Positions 38,846 to 48,097 of a stretch of DNA of 64,000 bases are shown here, in pieces. This DNA comes from Lentilactobacillus senioris (GTDB lineage Bacteria > Bacillota > Bacilli > Lactobacillales > Lactobacillaceae). The notes below the pieces were generated by a model, which saw nothing but the letters and a program-made list of their open reading frames with translations, ran no database searches and had not been told where the DNA came from. The DNA is taken from contig NZ_JAPQEZ010000001.1 of assembly GCF_026798195.1 (NCBI RefSeq), forward strand, positions 370,901 to 434,900. The letters run 5' to 3'. Position 1 is the stretch's first letter. Each line of letters begins with the position of its first letter. The translations under genes and the position numbers were made by a program.

Positions 38846-41569
38846 TTATTTGTCATCCGTGTGTTGTTTAAATAATCTGGTTTTATCAGGAGCCGTAACT
38901 GCCATTTTGCCAAGGGAAGAGACGATCATCGGTAAAATTAGGTAGTAAATAACAAAAGTAAATCCAGAAATCATGGCAGTTTCAATCATTACCATGGAAG
39001 ATCCATAGGTTAGGGCCAATGAAATTAAGATGACTACTAGTAAAATGTACCTCAACACTTGGCCGTAACTAGCCATACTTGGTCGAATCCAGTCTAACGG
39101 ATTCAAACGGGTATAGCGCATGGATAAGCCTAACGAGATAATTTGCCAAGCCCCTACGGCGGTGATTACTACCATTGCTAGGATTGGCACCTGCCAATCA
39201 AAGGCCGAAACGTTAGCTACGTAATCTAAAGCCAAGTAGGTTAATTGAGTACCAGTAATTACTGACATGATTAGGGCGATCAACCAGTAGAATGGTTGAA
39301 GAATAGCTCTGCTTAAAATAAAGGCAGCTAAAGCAATCGCCACAATCATAATAGTTGCCATGATCAAGAAACCACGTTGAAGATTATGTTGTTCTAGTGA
39401 TTGATAAACAGGTTCACCAGTAACAGCTACTTGGGCATTCTTTAAGGTGGTACCTTGTAGTTGTGTCTTGATTTGATCTTGTAATAGTTGAACCTGTTTA
39501 GGCGTGTCAGAACTGTTAGGAGCATTGTTAAAGATAACTTGTAAGGAAGTAATCTTTTTGTTTTGACTAGTATAGTTGTACATAGTTTGCAAGAAATCAG
39601 TATCTTCTAATTGAGAATTAGTAATGTAGTAAACATTAGAAGCGGTAGATTTTTGTAAGGCTGCTAAGTAGTCATAAACGTTGTTTAAGCCTTTTTGAAC
39701 GTTTTTAACTTGTAGTTGTAACGACTTCAAATCATTTTTAACTTTTTGCAAAGCCTCATTGTAAGTTTGCATATTGTTATAAATGGTTTGAGAATAGTTT
39801 TGCATGTTATTAGCTTGAGCAATTAAGGCATCCATATCAGTTGAAGTGGTGTCTAATTGGGTATTAAGTTTGTCTAATTGCTTTTCGTAACGTTTAACTT
39901 TTGAGTTGGCACTCCGTTGTTGGTTAACGCTAGCTTTATTTGAAGCATCGCTAACCTGCTTTTGAATATCGGTACTCTTAGAATTAATTTTGTCACTTTT
40001 ATTGGTTAATGTTTTAAGGTAACCAATTTGTTTGTTCAATTGTTCAATATTAATATTACGACGATTAGAAGCAATACCTGTGGAAACTCTAGTTAACTTG
40101 CTAATCGCTGATTTAACGTCAGCTTGAATGTCTCCCAATTGATTAGTGACGTAGTACTTGCTAATTGGCATTCCACTTGGTTGAGTAACTGAGTAAACCG
40201 AGTTCACGCCGGGCATGCTTTGAAGTTTAGTAGTTAAGGCATCAATTTGTTGCAGGTATTTTTCTTTATTAAGGGCCTTATCATTTTCCAAATAAATGGT
40301 TACCGGAGTAGCCTTGCCTTCCGCAAAATGAGTTTGTAATACTTGAGCTCCTTGGACCGCTTGATCACTAGCCGTTAGGGTGGACAACGGAGTGTAACTT
40401 AAGTTAGGACGGAAATTATAGATAAACGGAAAAGTTAAGTAAAGAGCCATTAATAAGCCGGCTAAAGGTTGCCATAATGAAAAGCTAACTAAGCGATTCC
40501 AAAATCCCGGTTGGTGGTGCTTTTCGGGTTTAACGTTGGGCCAGAAAACACTTTCCCCTAATGCGGCAGTAAAAATTGGATTAATGGTCAAAACGGCTAA
40601 CATTAAAATTAAGTACGAAATGCCGACGGCGTAAAGAGAGCTAATGGGAGTGAAATGAATGAAGATTAAAGACCCAAACGCTAACGCTAATAGTAATCCA
40701 GTCATGGTAATTGGGAACCGACTAGCCTTGATGGTTTGTCGGGTAGCAGCTACGCTTTCGGTTTGTAAGATCGAGGTGTTTTTAATTCGTCTGAATAAAT
40801 AAATATTCCAGATGAGTCCCATAACGATAGTAGCGATTGCAATTTCTAACGGTGTATAGACTGAAAACGGAGCGTTTAATCTAGTGGTTAGATTGGTAAT
40901 CGCTCCTAATGAAACGACATAACTACTAAATAACGTAATTAGTGAAACGAAGGCTGCTAAGATTGAACGGAAGTAAACTCCTACAATTAAAACCGCTACG
41001 ATGAATAAAGCAATGGTAATTAAATTATTGATTGTAGCTACTTTTTGAGTTTGAACATTTCTAACAATTTCTGGACTAGTTACGTACGAAGATAGTCCTT
41101 TGATTTTAGTTTGATTAACTAGTTGATTGGTTAAAATAGCTAACGTGTTATTTTGTGGATCTACATCCAATTCAACTAATTCCGTAGACTTATCTTGAGA
41201 AATTAATTGGCCTTTACCAGCCAAATTGGTTTTGATGGTGGTAACTTTTTTAATACTATAATAAGACTTGTTTTTTTGAAGCTTTTTAATTGTTTTATCA
41301 ATTTGAGTTTTTTGATCAGCCTTAATGGCACCATTGGGATTATTATAGACGATGGTTACGCCAGTGGTATTATTAAGTTGATAGCCCCAACGGCTTTTAA
41401 TATCTGCGGCCTTAGCCGGTTGGGATTTAGCTCCGTAGGATATGTTGCTGGCACTTTCGGTTAAGTTGGTGACATTAGGTGTTTGAATAATGGCGACAAA
41501 CACCACGATCAACCAGAGTAGTAGTGAAAAAACTCGATTTTTATGTAATTTATGGATAGCCTCTTTCAT
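38846..41569 (-). CDS. MMPL/RND-family membrane transporter
   Basis: A 907-residue protein with the RND pattern duplicated: a helix at residues 13-30, a large outer loop, helices at about 185-370, a second outer region of about 400 residues containing a long coiled coil (residues about 480-640, Lys/Gln/Asn-rich), then five to six helices near 730-890. MMPL relatives export lipids, glycolipids or siderophores, and in lactobacilli the substrate is unknown. The coiled coil is like that of Firmicutes YdgH/YhgE-type wall-spanning proteins. The start follows GGGGAGAAG. Confidence 0.82.
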   Translation of the reverse strand: MKEAIHKLHKNRVFSLLLWLIVVFVAIIQTPNVTNLTESASNISYGAKSQPAKAADIKSRWGYQLNNTTGVTIVYNNPNGAIKADQKTQIDKTIKKLQKNKSYYSIKKVTTIKTNLAGKGQLISQDKSTELVELDVDPQNNTLAILTNQLVNQTKIKGLSSYVTSPEIVRNVQTQKVATINNLITIALFIVAVLIVGVYFRSILAAFVSLITLFSSYVVSLGAITNLTTRLNAPFSVYTPLEIAIATIVMGLIWNIYLFRRIKNTSILQTESVAATRQTIKASRFPITMTGLLLALAFGSLIFIHFTPISSLYAVGISYLILMLAVLTINPIFTAALGESVFWPNVKPEKHHQPGFWNRLVSFSLWQPLAGLLMALYLTFPFIYNFRPNLSYTPLSTLTASDQAVQGAQVLQTHFAEGKATPVTIYLENDKALNKEKYLQQIDALTTKLQSMPGVNSVYSVTQPSGMPISKYYVTNQLGDIQADVKSAISKLTRVSTGIASNRRNINIEQLNKQIGYLKTLTNKSDKINSKSTDIQKQVSDASNKASVNQQRSANSKVKRYEKQLDKLNTQLDTTSTDMDALIAQANNMQNYSQTIYNNMQTYNEALQKVKNDLKSLQLQVKNVQKGLNNVYDYLAALQKSTASNVYYITNSQLEDTDFLQTMYNYTSQNKKITSLQVIFNNAPNSSDTPKQVQLLQDQIKTQLQGTTLKNAQVAVTGEPVYQSLEQHNLQRGFLIMATIMIVAIALAAFILSRAILQPFYWLIALIMSVITGTQLTYLALDYVANVSAFDWQVPILAMVVITAVGAWQIISLGLSMRYTRLNPLDWIRPSMASYGQVLRYILLVVILISLALTYGSSMVMIETAMISGFTFVIYYLILPMIVSSLGKMAVTAPDKTRLFKQHTDDK

Positions 41570-41706
41570 GGCAAAACTTCTCCCCGTTGTTGTTTTCCGT
41601 TATACTAAGTAATTTTATTTTACAATTTAGTCCAATTAAGTTATTCAATTCTGAGCAAATTTTGGAAAGCTTATAAATATTTTAAATAAAACTGACGATA
41701 TTTTAG

Positions 41707-41734
41707 TTGCAATATAGTTATTAACTACTATATC
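41707..41734 (+). promoter_or_regulatory. Promoter-like region with inverted repeat before the amidase operon
   Basis: TTGCAA (41707) and TATATC (41729) are 16 bases apart. ATATAGT at 41712-41718 and ACTATAT at 41727-41733 are inverted repeats overlapping both elements, so a dimeric repressor site is possible. Confidence 0.3.
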
Positions 41735-41780
41735 ATATCATTTTCAATGGGGAATTAGCGATAAAATTTGGAGGGAAAAT

Positions 41781-42767
41781 ATGTGTACAAGTATATTTCA
41801 AATTAGTACTGATCCACAGCAACCAGCGCATGTGTTAGCGCGTACAATGGATTGGCCCACTTTAGGTGCTGGTCCGGTATTTTGTCCCCGTGATTTTGAG
41901 TGGCAAAGCGTTTATGATCAACAAGCGTATCATACTAAATACGCTTTAATTGGTAGTGGTGGTTATCACGATCACGAATTAGACGTTTCTGATGGGGTAA
42001 ATGAACACGGCCTAGCAGTCCAAAAACTCACTTTTACTAACGGAACCCAATTGGTAGATGAGCCGACGCCGGGGAAAATTCATTTGGCCCCTTATGAACT
42101 CTCGTTTTATTTGTTAGCTAATTTTAAATCTGTTCAAGATATTAGTGAACACTTAGCCGAAATTGAACTAATGACTGATCGTTATAGTCACCAAAAGTAT
42201 GGCAAGGTGGAATTACACTTTACGGCTGCAGATCCTACCGGAAGAGTGGTAGTGATTGAACCAGATCAACATCCCATCAAAATTATTGAAAATCCCTTGG
42301 GAGTATTAACCAATAGTAACCATTTTCAGCGCCAAATTGATAAATTACGGCAATACGTGGAATTCACTCCGGAGTTTGATGCTGGTACGGTTCCCCTCAA
42401 CACCCCGCGGGTAACGACTGGTAATGTTTCGGGCAAAGCGATTCCACCAGGATCGTATACCCCTAATTCCCGGTTTGTTCGAGCAGCTTACTATAAAGAA
42501 CGAATTAACTTGGCGACGGATGAAAATACCGCGGTGGATAACGCTTGGCACCTATTAGATTCGGTCAACGTACCACAAAATACCGACCATCAAGCCACCT
42601 ATTCCGTTTATAGATCGGCAGTAGATTGTGATAGTCGCAATTATTACTACCAACCCTACCACGCCAAACAAGTAGTTAAGATTCAACTAACTGATGAACT
42701 AATTGAGGGTAATCAGCTCCGTTACTTCCCAGTAAATGATAAAATAACTTTCAAAGAAATTAATTAA
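41781..42767 (+). CDS. Choloylglycine hydrolase family protein (bile salt hydrolase / penicillin V acylase)
   Basis: A 328-residue Ntn-hydrolase whose nucleophile is C2 exposed after Met removal (MCTS). Other active-site positions visible: R21 and D24 in ARTMDW, Asn in SDGVNEHGLAV near residue 77, Asn in LTNSNHF near residue 179, and Arg in NSRFVRAAYY near residue 233. It hydrolyses conjugated bile acids, penicillin V or acyl-homoserine-lactone-like amides; sequence alone does not tell which. GGAGGG precedes the ATG. A glucosaminidase gene follows after 14 bases. Confidence 0.87.
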   Translation: MCTSIFQISTDPQQPAHVLARTMDWPTLGAGPVFCPRDFEWQSVYDQQAYHTKYALIGSGGYHDHELDVSDGVNEHGLAVQKLTFTNGTQLVDEPTPGKIHLAPYELSFYLLANFKSVQDISEHLAEIELMTDRYSHQKYGKVELHFTAADPTGRVVVIEPDQHPIKIIENPLGVLTNSNHFQRQIDKLRQYVEFTPEFDAGTVPLNTPRVTTGNVSGKAIPPGSYTPNSRFVRAAYYKERINLATDENTAVDNAWHLLDSVNVPQNTDHQATYSVYRSAVDCDSRNYYYQPYHAKQVVKIQLTDELIEGNQLRYFPVNDKITFKEIN

Positions 42768-42781
42768 GGAGTTTAATTTAT

Positions 42782-43402
42782 TTGAATAAAAAAATTGGGG
42801 CCATTATGACCTGCTTTGTACTGATTGTAATTGTGGTGAGCGGGGCGTTTTACGTTCGAAGTAATCGAATCGCTAGTTCTCAAAGTTATTACGTCAGTGA
42901 AAGCAGTACGACCGTAGTGGATAAAACTAATCAAGAACACGATAGTTTTATTAGTAAAGTTGCTCGTCCGGCAATGAAATTATATGAAAAGAATCAACAA
43001 GTTTTACCTAGTATTGTGGTGGCTCAGGCTATTTTAGAGTCGAGCTGGGGGGATTCAGATTTATACCGCAATGCTAATAATCCGTTTGGAATTATGGGTA
43101 GCTACCATGGTCAGTCAATTCGTTATGATACAGCGGAGGTGATTTCTGGTAAGCGAATTACGGTGAAGGCCGCCTTTCGGAAGTACCCTAGCTTATTAGC
43201 TGCCATTAATGATCATAATCGCTTACTAGCTCAGCAGTTTATTAATCAAAGTAACGTGTTATCATACCGTAAAGTTGCTAAATTACTGCAACAAAATGGG
43301 TACGCAACCGATCCACACTATGCGAAGAAATTGATCCAAATTATTCGTAAGTATAATTTGAGTAAATATGACTTAGCCGCTATTAACGGTAATAGTAATT
43401 AA
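42782..43402 (+). CDS. Membrane-anchored N-acetylglucosaminidase (GH73)
   Basis: A 206-residue protein: N-terminal hydrophobic segment (residues 5-25), a Ser/Thr-rich linker, then a GH73 domain. The catalytic Glu is in AQAILESSWGDS near residue 82, followed by NNPFGIMG and a C-terminal YATDPHYAKKLI motif. It cleaves glycan chains between GlcNAc and MurNAc. The start is TTG with AGGAG ten bases upstream. Being 14 bases behind the amidase gene, it is probably in its operon. Confidence 0.85.
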   Translation: MNKKIGAIMTCFVLIVIVVSGAFYVRSNRIASSQSYYVSESSTTVVDKTNQEHDSFISKVARPAMKLYEKNQQVLPSIVVAQAILESSWGDSDLYRNANNPFGIMGSYHGQSIRYDTAEVISGKRITVKAAFRKYPSLLAAINDHNRLLAQQFINQSNVLSYRKVAKLLQQNGYATDPHYAKKLIQIIRKYNLSKYDLAAINGNSN

Positions 43403-43426
43403 TTTAGGATGAGAGGAACCTAATGT

Positions 43427-44182
43427 ATGAACTGGCTTGTTAATTTATATGCACCGTTTTTTGATTTACACAATTGGGAGACGGTGATTTCGTCTGGACA
43501 AGATTGGTTAATCATTTTGTCTTTGGTATTGATTGAATGTTTGTTATCTGTAGATAACGCGGTAGTGCTAGCGGCGCAAACGCAAGCCTTGCCCACTAAA
43601 AAGCAACAAGAAGAATCCCTTTTTTACGGCTTATGGGGGGCTTATATTTTCCGGTTCTTAATTATTGGGATTGGGACTTATCTGATTCATTTTTGGGAAA
43701 TTAAGGTAATTGGTGGCGGGTATTTACTCTATCTGGTTTACTCATTCTTTCGTAAAACCAAAAAAACCCACACTCGAAAACTCAAAAAGGGAAGTCGCAT
43801 TTCTTTATTTTGGTCGGTAGTGCTGCAAATTGAATTTATGGATATCGTATTTTCGATTGACTCCGTGTTAGCTTCATTGGCGATCTCATCTAATCCAGTC
43901 ATTGTCTTGATTGGGGGAATGATTGGGATTTTAACAATGCGGGGAGTCGCTGAGGTCATTATGAAATTAATGGCTAAGATTCCTGAATTACAACCAATGG
44001 CCTATGTTTTAATTGCCTTTATTGCTGTAAAATTGATCCTATCTATTCCGGCAATCGATATTGAAATCCCATCAACGGTTTTTGGAATTATCGTGGTAGC
44101 AGCAGTAATTGGCACAATTATTTTTCACTATATCAAGGAAGGACGAACTACTAAAAATGGCAGTGACGATCACAAAGGATAA
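43427..44182 (+). CDS. TerC-family membrane protein
   Basis: A 251-residue protein with about seven membrane helices. TerC proteins are linked to metal (Mn2+) export or metallation of secreted proteins. The conserved acidic sites are present: LIECLLSVDNAVVLA near residue 40 and FMDIVFSIDSVLAS near residue 145. A basic cytoplasmic loop (RKTKKTHTRKLKKGSR) separates the halves. No yybP-ykoY riboswitch precedes it; it follows the glucosaminidase gene by 24 bases and overlaps trx by 26. Partnership with the adjacent secreted enzymes is an attractive inference. Confidence 0.85.
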   Translation: MNWLVNLYAPFFDLHNWETVISSGQDWLIILSLVLIECLLSVDNAVVLAAQTQALPTKKQQEESLFYGLWGAYIFRFLIIGIGTYLIHFWEIKVIGGGYLLYLVYSFFRKTKKTHTRKLKKGSRISLFWSVVLQIEFMDIVFSIDSVLASLAISSNPVIVLIGGMIGILTMRGVAEVIMKLMAKIPELQPMAYVLIAFIAVKLILSIPAIDIEIPSTVFGIIVVAAVIGTIIFHYIKEGRTTKNGSDDHKG

Positions 44183-44489
44183 TTTAACGACCGAAGTGGC
44201 TAATAAAATAACGGTAATTGATTTTTGGGCACCATGGTGTGGCCCTTGTAAAATTATGAACCCGGTGTTAGAACAATTAGAAGCGGAAATGGGTGACCAA
44301 ATTCATTTTGCTAAGCTCAACGTGGATGACAACCAAGAATTAGCCGAACAATATCACGTTTTGAGTATTCCGTCGTTGGTAGTATTTGAAAATGGAGTTG
44401 CTAAAGAAAAGGTGACCGGAATTTTTCCTAAGGACAAGCTTAAAACGTACCTTAATAAAAAACTAGCTGAAGCTAGTCAAACGGCTTAA
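44157..44489 (+). CDS. trxA: Thioredoxin
   Basis: A 110-residue thioredoxin with the redox site FWAPWCGPCKIM at residues 22-33, the cis-proline in SIPSLVVFENG near residue 72 and GIFPKDKLKTYL at the end. The N-terminus MAVTITKDNLTTEV indicates the start at 44157, inside the end of the TerC gene; AAGGACG lies about 13 bases upstream. Another thioredoxin probably exists elsewhere; operon position suggests a link with envelope or metal-related genes. Confidence 0.9.
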   Translation: MAVTITKDNLTTEVANKITVIDFWAPWCGPCKIMNPVLEQLEAEMGDQIHFAKLNVDDNQELAEQYHVLSIPSLVVFENGVAKEKVTGIFPKDKLKTYLNKKLAEASQTA

Positions 44490-44862
44490 TACCTTTGGTT
44501 TGAGCTAACTGAGCTAGTTGACGATCTAAAATATTTAAGTTTTGCAATGAAAAGTTAAACACGGGGCTAAGCCAATGCCGTTTTTGGGGATCAGGGACTT
44601 CTTGTCTGCCTGATAATTCTGGTAGCATGGTAACTAAATCGGCTTTGGTAAGGTTCAATTGTTTAGCATAGTACATGGTGCGTTCAAAGATTAAGTTTTT
44701 AAAGCCTAAGTAATAGGCGATCCCTAACGCTGCGATGAGCCAAAAAGCAGTCCAGGGCCAGCTGATTTTGGCCGGATCCAAAAAGCCAAATCCTAGACCA
44801 CAGCCGGCAAATAATAAGTAGGCTAGAATACTTAATAAAATCCATTTAGTTTTAGGTTTCAT
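44473..44862 (-). CDS. Two-helix membrane protein of unknown function
   Basis: A 129-residue protein I do not recognise. It has two membrane helices (about residues 8-27 and 38-55) and a soluble C-terminal part with several short Leu-rich helices (YAKQLNLTKADLVTMLPELSG, FNFSLQNLNILDRQLAQLAQ). The N-terminus faces in by the charge rule (KPKTK). It has AAAGGAG before the ATG and converges on trx with a 17-base overlap. Confidence 0.65.
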   Translation of the reverse strand: MKPKTKWILLSILAYLLFAGCGLGFGFLDPAKISWPWTAFWLIAALGIAYYLGFKNLIFERTMYYAKQLNLTKADLVTMLPELSGRQEVPDPQKRHWLSPVFNFSLQNLNILDRQLAQLAQTKGIKPFD

Positions 44863-44934
44863 ACAAAGCTCCTTTATAATTACAGATGTTAGTAAATATT
44901 AAACCACAAATTTAGAGAGTAAAGAGATGTTATC

Positions 44935-45471
44935 GTGAAATTTTCAATTCGGACAGTTGTGCCAGATGATTTTGAAGTTATTAATAAGTTAGTTACCGCT
45001 AGTTACCCTAAAGGGGCTTCTAGAGCAACAATGATTGAGCGTTTACGCCAATGGGATAATTATAATCCCCAGTTTGAAGTTGTGGCTCAATCTGCTGAGG
45101 ATGGGCAAGTAATTGGACATAGCCTAATGATTCCAGTTCAAGTCAGTGGTATGGGAAATGATTATCAAATCGTTTCGGTGATTAGTATTAGTGTGGATCC
45201 TGCTTACCAACACCATGCGGTAGGACAGGGCATTTTGCACGAATTAGAAAGTCGAGCCCAATTGGCAGGCTATCCCGCTGTTAGTGCGATTGACAGTGGT
45301 GATTTCTTCTTTAATTCTGGCTATGTCGCTGGGGAAAACTTTAATTTGTTATCTACCATGCCAGTTGATATTTACAGTAACTTGGTTAAACAATTACGTG
45401 ATGGTAGTTTGTACAACAAAGGTGGCAAAATTTATTATCCGGATGAATATTTTGGCATCGATCATAGTTAA
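44935..45471 (+). CDS. GNAT-family N-acetyltransferase (YhbS-like)
   Basis: A 178-residue GNAT protein, paralogous in layout to the one at 1.9 kb (VISISVDPAYQHHAVGQGILHELE at about residues 80-105). In the acetyl-CoA loop the first glycine of Q/R-x-x-G-x-G is replaced (YQHHAVGQG). The C-terminal GYVAGENFNLLSTMPVDIY is typical of COG3153 proteins. The start is GTG at 44935. The acceptor is unknown. It precedes the T-box leader and is not part of that transcript by spacing. Confidence 0.75.
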   Translation: MKFSIRTVVPDDFEVINKLVTASYPKGASRATMIERLRQWDNYNPQFEVVAQSAEDGQVIGHSLMIPVQVSGMGNDYQIVSVISISVDPAYQHHAVGQGILHELESRAQLAGYPAVSAIDSGDFFFNSGYVAGENFNLLSTMPVDIYSNLVKQLRDGSLYNKGGKIYYPDEYFGIDHS

Positions 45472-45519
45472 CCTTGACGTCCATCTGGTCAACTGTTAAC
45501 ATGTTAACCATTCAAATTA

Positions 45520-45757
45520 AAAAACGATGATGCTATATCAAGTAGCTGATTATCTGGGTGTCAGAAAGCCGGTGGGTGCTGCGAATCGGTCAGGATAATT
45601 AAAGCCAAATACTGTAGCTAGTGTCTTTATGACCGGAAAATAACTAGAACCGTTACTATCTAGTGAGAAAGACACCCGAAATGGGTAGTCTTTGAAATTG
45701 GGTGGTACCACGGTTATGCGTCCCTACTGTAATTAATTACAGTAGGGACTTTTTTTA
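45520..45757 (+). ncRNA. T-box leader (tRNA-sensing riboswitch) with terminator
   Basis: The T-box sequence TTGGGTGGTACCACG lies at 45699-45713, followed by a perfect terminator stem (GTCCCTACTGTAAT at 45720-45733 with its complement to 45750) and seven Ts. Upstream, stem I is visible: AGAAAG and CCGGTGGGTGCTGCGAATCGG form the distal bulge and apical loop, and GATTATCTG / CAGGATAAT the upper stem. The specifier side reads CCAAATACTGTAGC, where TAC (45610-45612) would be a tyrosine codon. NhaC-type transporters under tyrosine T-boxes are known in lactobacilli, which supports Tyr; the specifier call is tentative. Confidence 0.88.
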
Positions 45758-45792
45758 TGGTCATAAAGTTTTAGGAAAGGAAGCGAACGGTG

Positions 45793-47211
45793 ATGAAGCA
45801 AGAACAGGTCAAGATTCAAGTTAGTTTGACAGAGGGAATTTTAATTTTATTAGGGATGATGTTGATTTTAGGATTGGGAGTGATTAAATTTCAACTCAGT
45901 CCGGAGGTACCAATTTTAGTAGTGATTGGCCTTTTGATGTTGTGGGCGCGAGTGCGTCATTTTAATTGGGATCGTATTAACCAGGGATTGGTCGAAGGCG
46001 TAAGTACTGGAATTATCCCCATCTTTATTTTTATTTTAATCGGGGCGTTAATTAGTACTTGGATTATGAGTGGTGTAATTCCTAGTTTAATGGTGTTTGG
46101 GTTTCAATTAATTACTGCCCGTTGGTTTTTGCCATCAGTTTTTCTAGTGTGTGCGATTGTGGGAAGCGCGATTGGGAGTGCCTTGACCGTGATTTCTACT
46201 GTGGGTATTGCCTTTTTAGGAATGGGAATCACCATGGGAATTAATCCAGCGATGATTGCGGGGGCAATTATTTCCGGAGCGGTGTTTGGGGATAAAACTT
46301 CACCGTTATCTGATTCTACTAACTTAGCCGCTGCGATTGTGGGCGCTGATTTATTTAGTCACATTAAAAACCTAATGTGGTCGACGATTCCGGCATTTTT
46401 TGTGGCCCTAATTGGCTACATGCTAATTGGACCAACCGGTTCACAATTTGATAGCAGTGCGATTACTAAAACGGTGGCAACGTTGAACCAACACTTTTTT
46501 ATCAGTCCTTGGGCGTTGTTACCAATCGTGTTGATGTTTGTCTGTGCTTGGATCAAAATTCCGTCGATTCCGACGTTGTTTATTAATATTGCGGTGGCGG
46601 TAGGGATGATTTTTATGACTCAACCACATACATCCCTAGCTAAAATAGTGGATGTGATTGTGAATGGTTTTGTTGCTAAAACAGGCAATGCTAACGTGGA
46701 TACTTTGCTTAGTCGGGGCGGTATTTTGGCGATGATGAGTACCGTTTCCCTGGTTATCATGGCGTTAGGTTTAGGTGGTATGCTGATGAACTTAGGAATT
46801 ATTGAAGCCGTGATGATACCAGTCTCCAAACGCTTGAAATCCCCTAGTGCATTAGTGACTGCCACGATTTTAAGTGGTATCGGAGTTAATTTATTCGTCG
46901 GCGAACAATACTTGGCCAGCATTTTACCCGGTAACGCCTTTAAAGAAACTTACAAGCGAGCAGGTTTGGCACCAGTCGCCCTTAGTCGGGTGTTAGAAGA
47001 TGGTGGCACTGTGATTAACTACTTGGTTCCCTGGGGCGTAGCAGCCGTGTTTACTGCCAATGCTTTAGGAATTCCTACTTTGCAGTACTTACCATTTGTC
47101 TTTTTCAGCTTAGCTTCACCAATTTTTTCATTACTAAGTGCTTACACGGGGATTGGTTTGAAACATTTAAAACCAAGTGCAAAAGGCGTCCAAAAGCCTG
47201 CTGGTAATTAA
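45793..47211 (+). CDS. NhaC-family antiporter-like transporter, T-box controlled (probable amino-acid/tyrosine transporter)
   Basis: A 472-residue protein with about 11-12 membrane helices of the NhaC/ion-transporter superfamily. Family motifs are GDKTSPLSDSTNLAAAI near residue 170, FVGEQYLASILPG near residue 370 and SRVLEDGGTVINYLVPWG near residue 397. NhaC is formally a Na+/H+ antiporter, but the T-box leader means it responds to an uncharged tRNA, so an amino acid (probably tyrosine) is the likely cargo. An in-frame GTG three bases earlier (45790) is an equally possible start with the AGGAAG site. Confidence 0.82.
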   Translation: MKQEQVKIQVSLTEGILILLGMMLILGLGVIKFQLSPEVPILVVIGLLMLWARVRHFNWDRINQGLVEGVSTGIIPIFIFILIGALISTWIMSGVIPSLMVFGFQLITARWFLPSVFLVCAIVGSAIGSALTVISTVGIAFLGMGITMGINPAMIAGAIISGAVFGDKTSPLSDSTNLAAAIVGADLFSHIKNLMWSTIPAFFVALIGYMLIGPTGSQFDSSAITKTVATLNQHFFISPWALLPIVLMFVCAWIKIPSIPTLFINIAVAVGMIFMTQPHTSLAKIVDVIVNGFVAKTGNANVDTLLSRGGILAMMSTVSLVIMALGLGGMLMNLGIIEAVMIPVSKRLKSPSALVTATILSGIGVNLFVGEQYLASILPGNAFKETYKRAGLAPVALSRVLEDGGTVINYLVPWGVAAVFTANALGIPTLQYLPFVFFSLASPIFSLLSAYTGIGLKHLKPSAKGVQKPAGN

Positions 47212-47248
47212 TCCAGAAGATAACTGTCCGTGAATCAACGTCTCAATT

Positions 47249-47265
47249 ATTACTTATAATTTACA
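47249..47265 (-). promoter_or_regulatory. WalR-like dyad upstream of the LysM-Apf gene
   Basis: Reading the minus strand, TGTAAA-N5-AGTAAT fits TGTWAH-N5-TGTWAH with one mismatch, about 160 bp before the start. A separate 8-bp inverted repeat AATCGGTA/TACCGATT lies at 47344-47376 in the leader. Confidence 0.3.
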
Positions 47266-47422
47266 TTATTACGAAATCCGAATTTGTTTTTAATCTGGTT
47301 GATATTGAGTAGTAATACCTATGCCTTATAGTAAGCCATGTTGAATCGGTAAGAAGTACTCATCGTGCTACCGATTATGAAAAATGGAAATTAAAATTCT
47401 AGAGACTATAGGAGTGAATTCT

Positions 47423-48097
47423 TTGAAAAAACAATTATCATTATTACTTGCTACCGGTGCTGCTGCAGTGGGGTTGTACTTTGCGGGTTACACTTATGCT
47501 GATGCTTCATCTACTGTTACTGTTCAAGCAGGTGACACCGTTGCTAAACTAGCTGCAGAATATAACGATACGGTAAACGGTATTCAACAACGGAATAACT
47601 TGGCCGATGCTAACTTAATTGTGGTGGGCCAACAACTTAAAGTGGGTGCTGATAATAATACCGCTAACACCACCACAAATTACAATTATTCAACCCCAAA
47701 GACTAGCAATGCTAGTTATAACTATTCAGCTCCTCAAAAAGCTACCACTACTAACTATAGCTATGCAACGCCTAAAGCCAATGCTAGTTACAAGACTAGC
47801 GGTAACTATGCAACTACTAGTTCTAACACTAGTGCTAACTCAACTTCTAGCTCTTATACTTCTAGTGCTTCTGGTTCCGATGCTTCTGCTAAAGCTTGGA
47901 TCGCCAATAAAGAATCTGGTGGCTCTTATTCAGCTACCAACGGTCAATACATTGGTAAATATCAGCTTTCCTCATCATACTTAAATGGGGATTACTCAGC
48001 AGCTAACCAAGAAAAAGTCGCTGATAAATATGTTGCTAGCCGTTATGGTTCTTGGAGTGCTGCTAAGGCATTCTGGCAAGCTAATGGTTGGTATTAA
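47423..48097 (+). CDS. Secreted LysM-Apf protein (aggregation-promoting factor type)
   Basis: A 224-residue wall protein: signal peptide (residues 1-28, KKQLSLLLATGAAAVGLYFAGYTYA), one LysM domain (about 30-76: VTVQAGDTVAKLAAEYN...QRNNL...VVGQQL), a Ser/Thr/Asn/Tyr-rich low-complexity linker with repeated NYSxxxP and NASY units, and the C-terminal Apf domain (KAWIANKESGGSY, YIGKYQL, SRYGSW, GWY). Apf proteins bind peptidoglycan and affect cell shape, aggregation and lysis. The start is TTG with GGAG eight bases upstream. Codon use suggests strong expression. Confidence 0.88.
   Translation: MKKQLSLLLATGAAAVGLYFAGYTYADASSTVTVQAGDTVAKLAAEYNDTVNGIQQRNNLADANLIVVGQQLKVGADNNTANTTTNYNYSTPKTSNASYNYSAPQKATTTNYSYATPKANASYKTSGNYATTSSNTSANSTSSSYTSSASGSDASAKAWIANKESGGSYSATNGQYIGKYQLSSSYLNGDYSAANQEKVADKYVASRYGSWSAAKAFWQANGWY

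Noticed and set aside
43403-43426. Considered a yybP-ykoY manganese riboswitch before the TerC gene
   Set aside because: Only 24 bases separate it from the preceding gene, too short for the aptamer.
46620-46922. A 100-codon minus-strand frame inside the NhaC-type gene
   Set aside because: Complement shadow of a transmembrane coding region; no start context.
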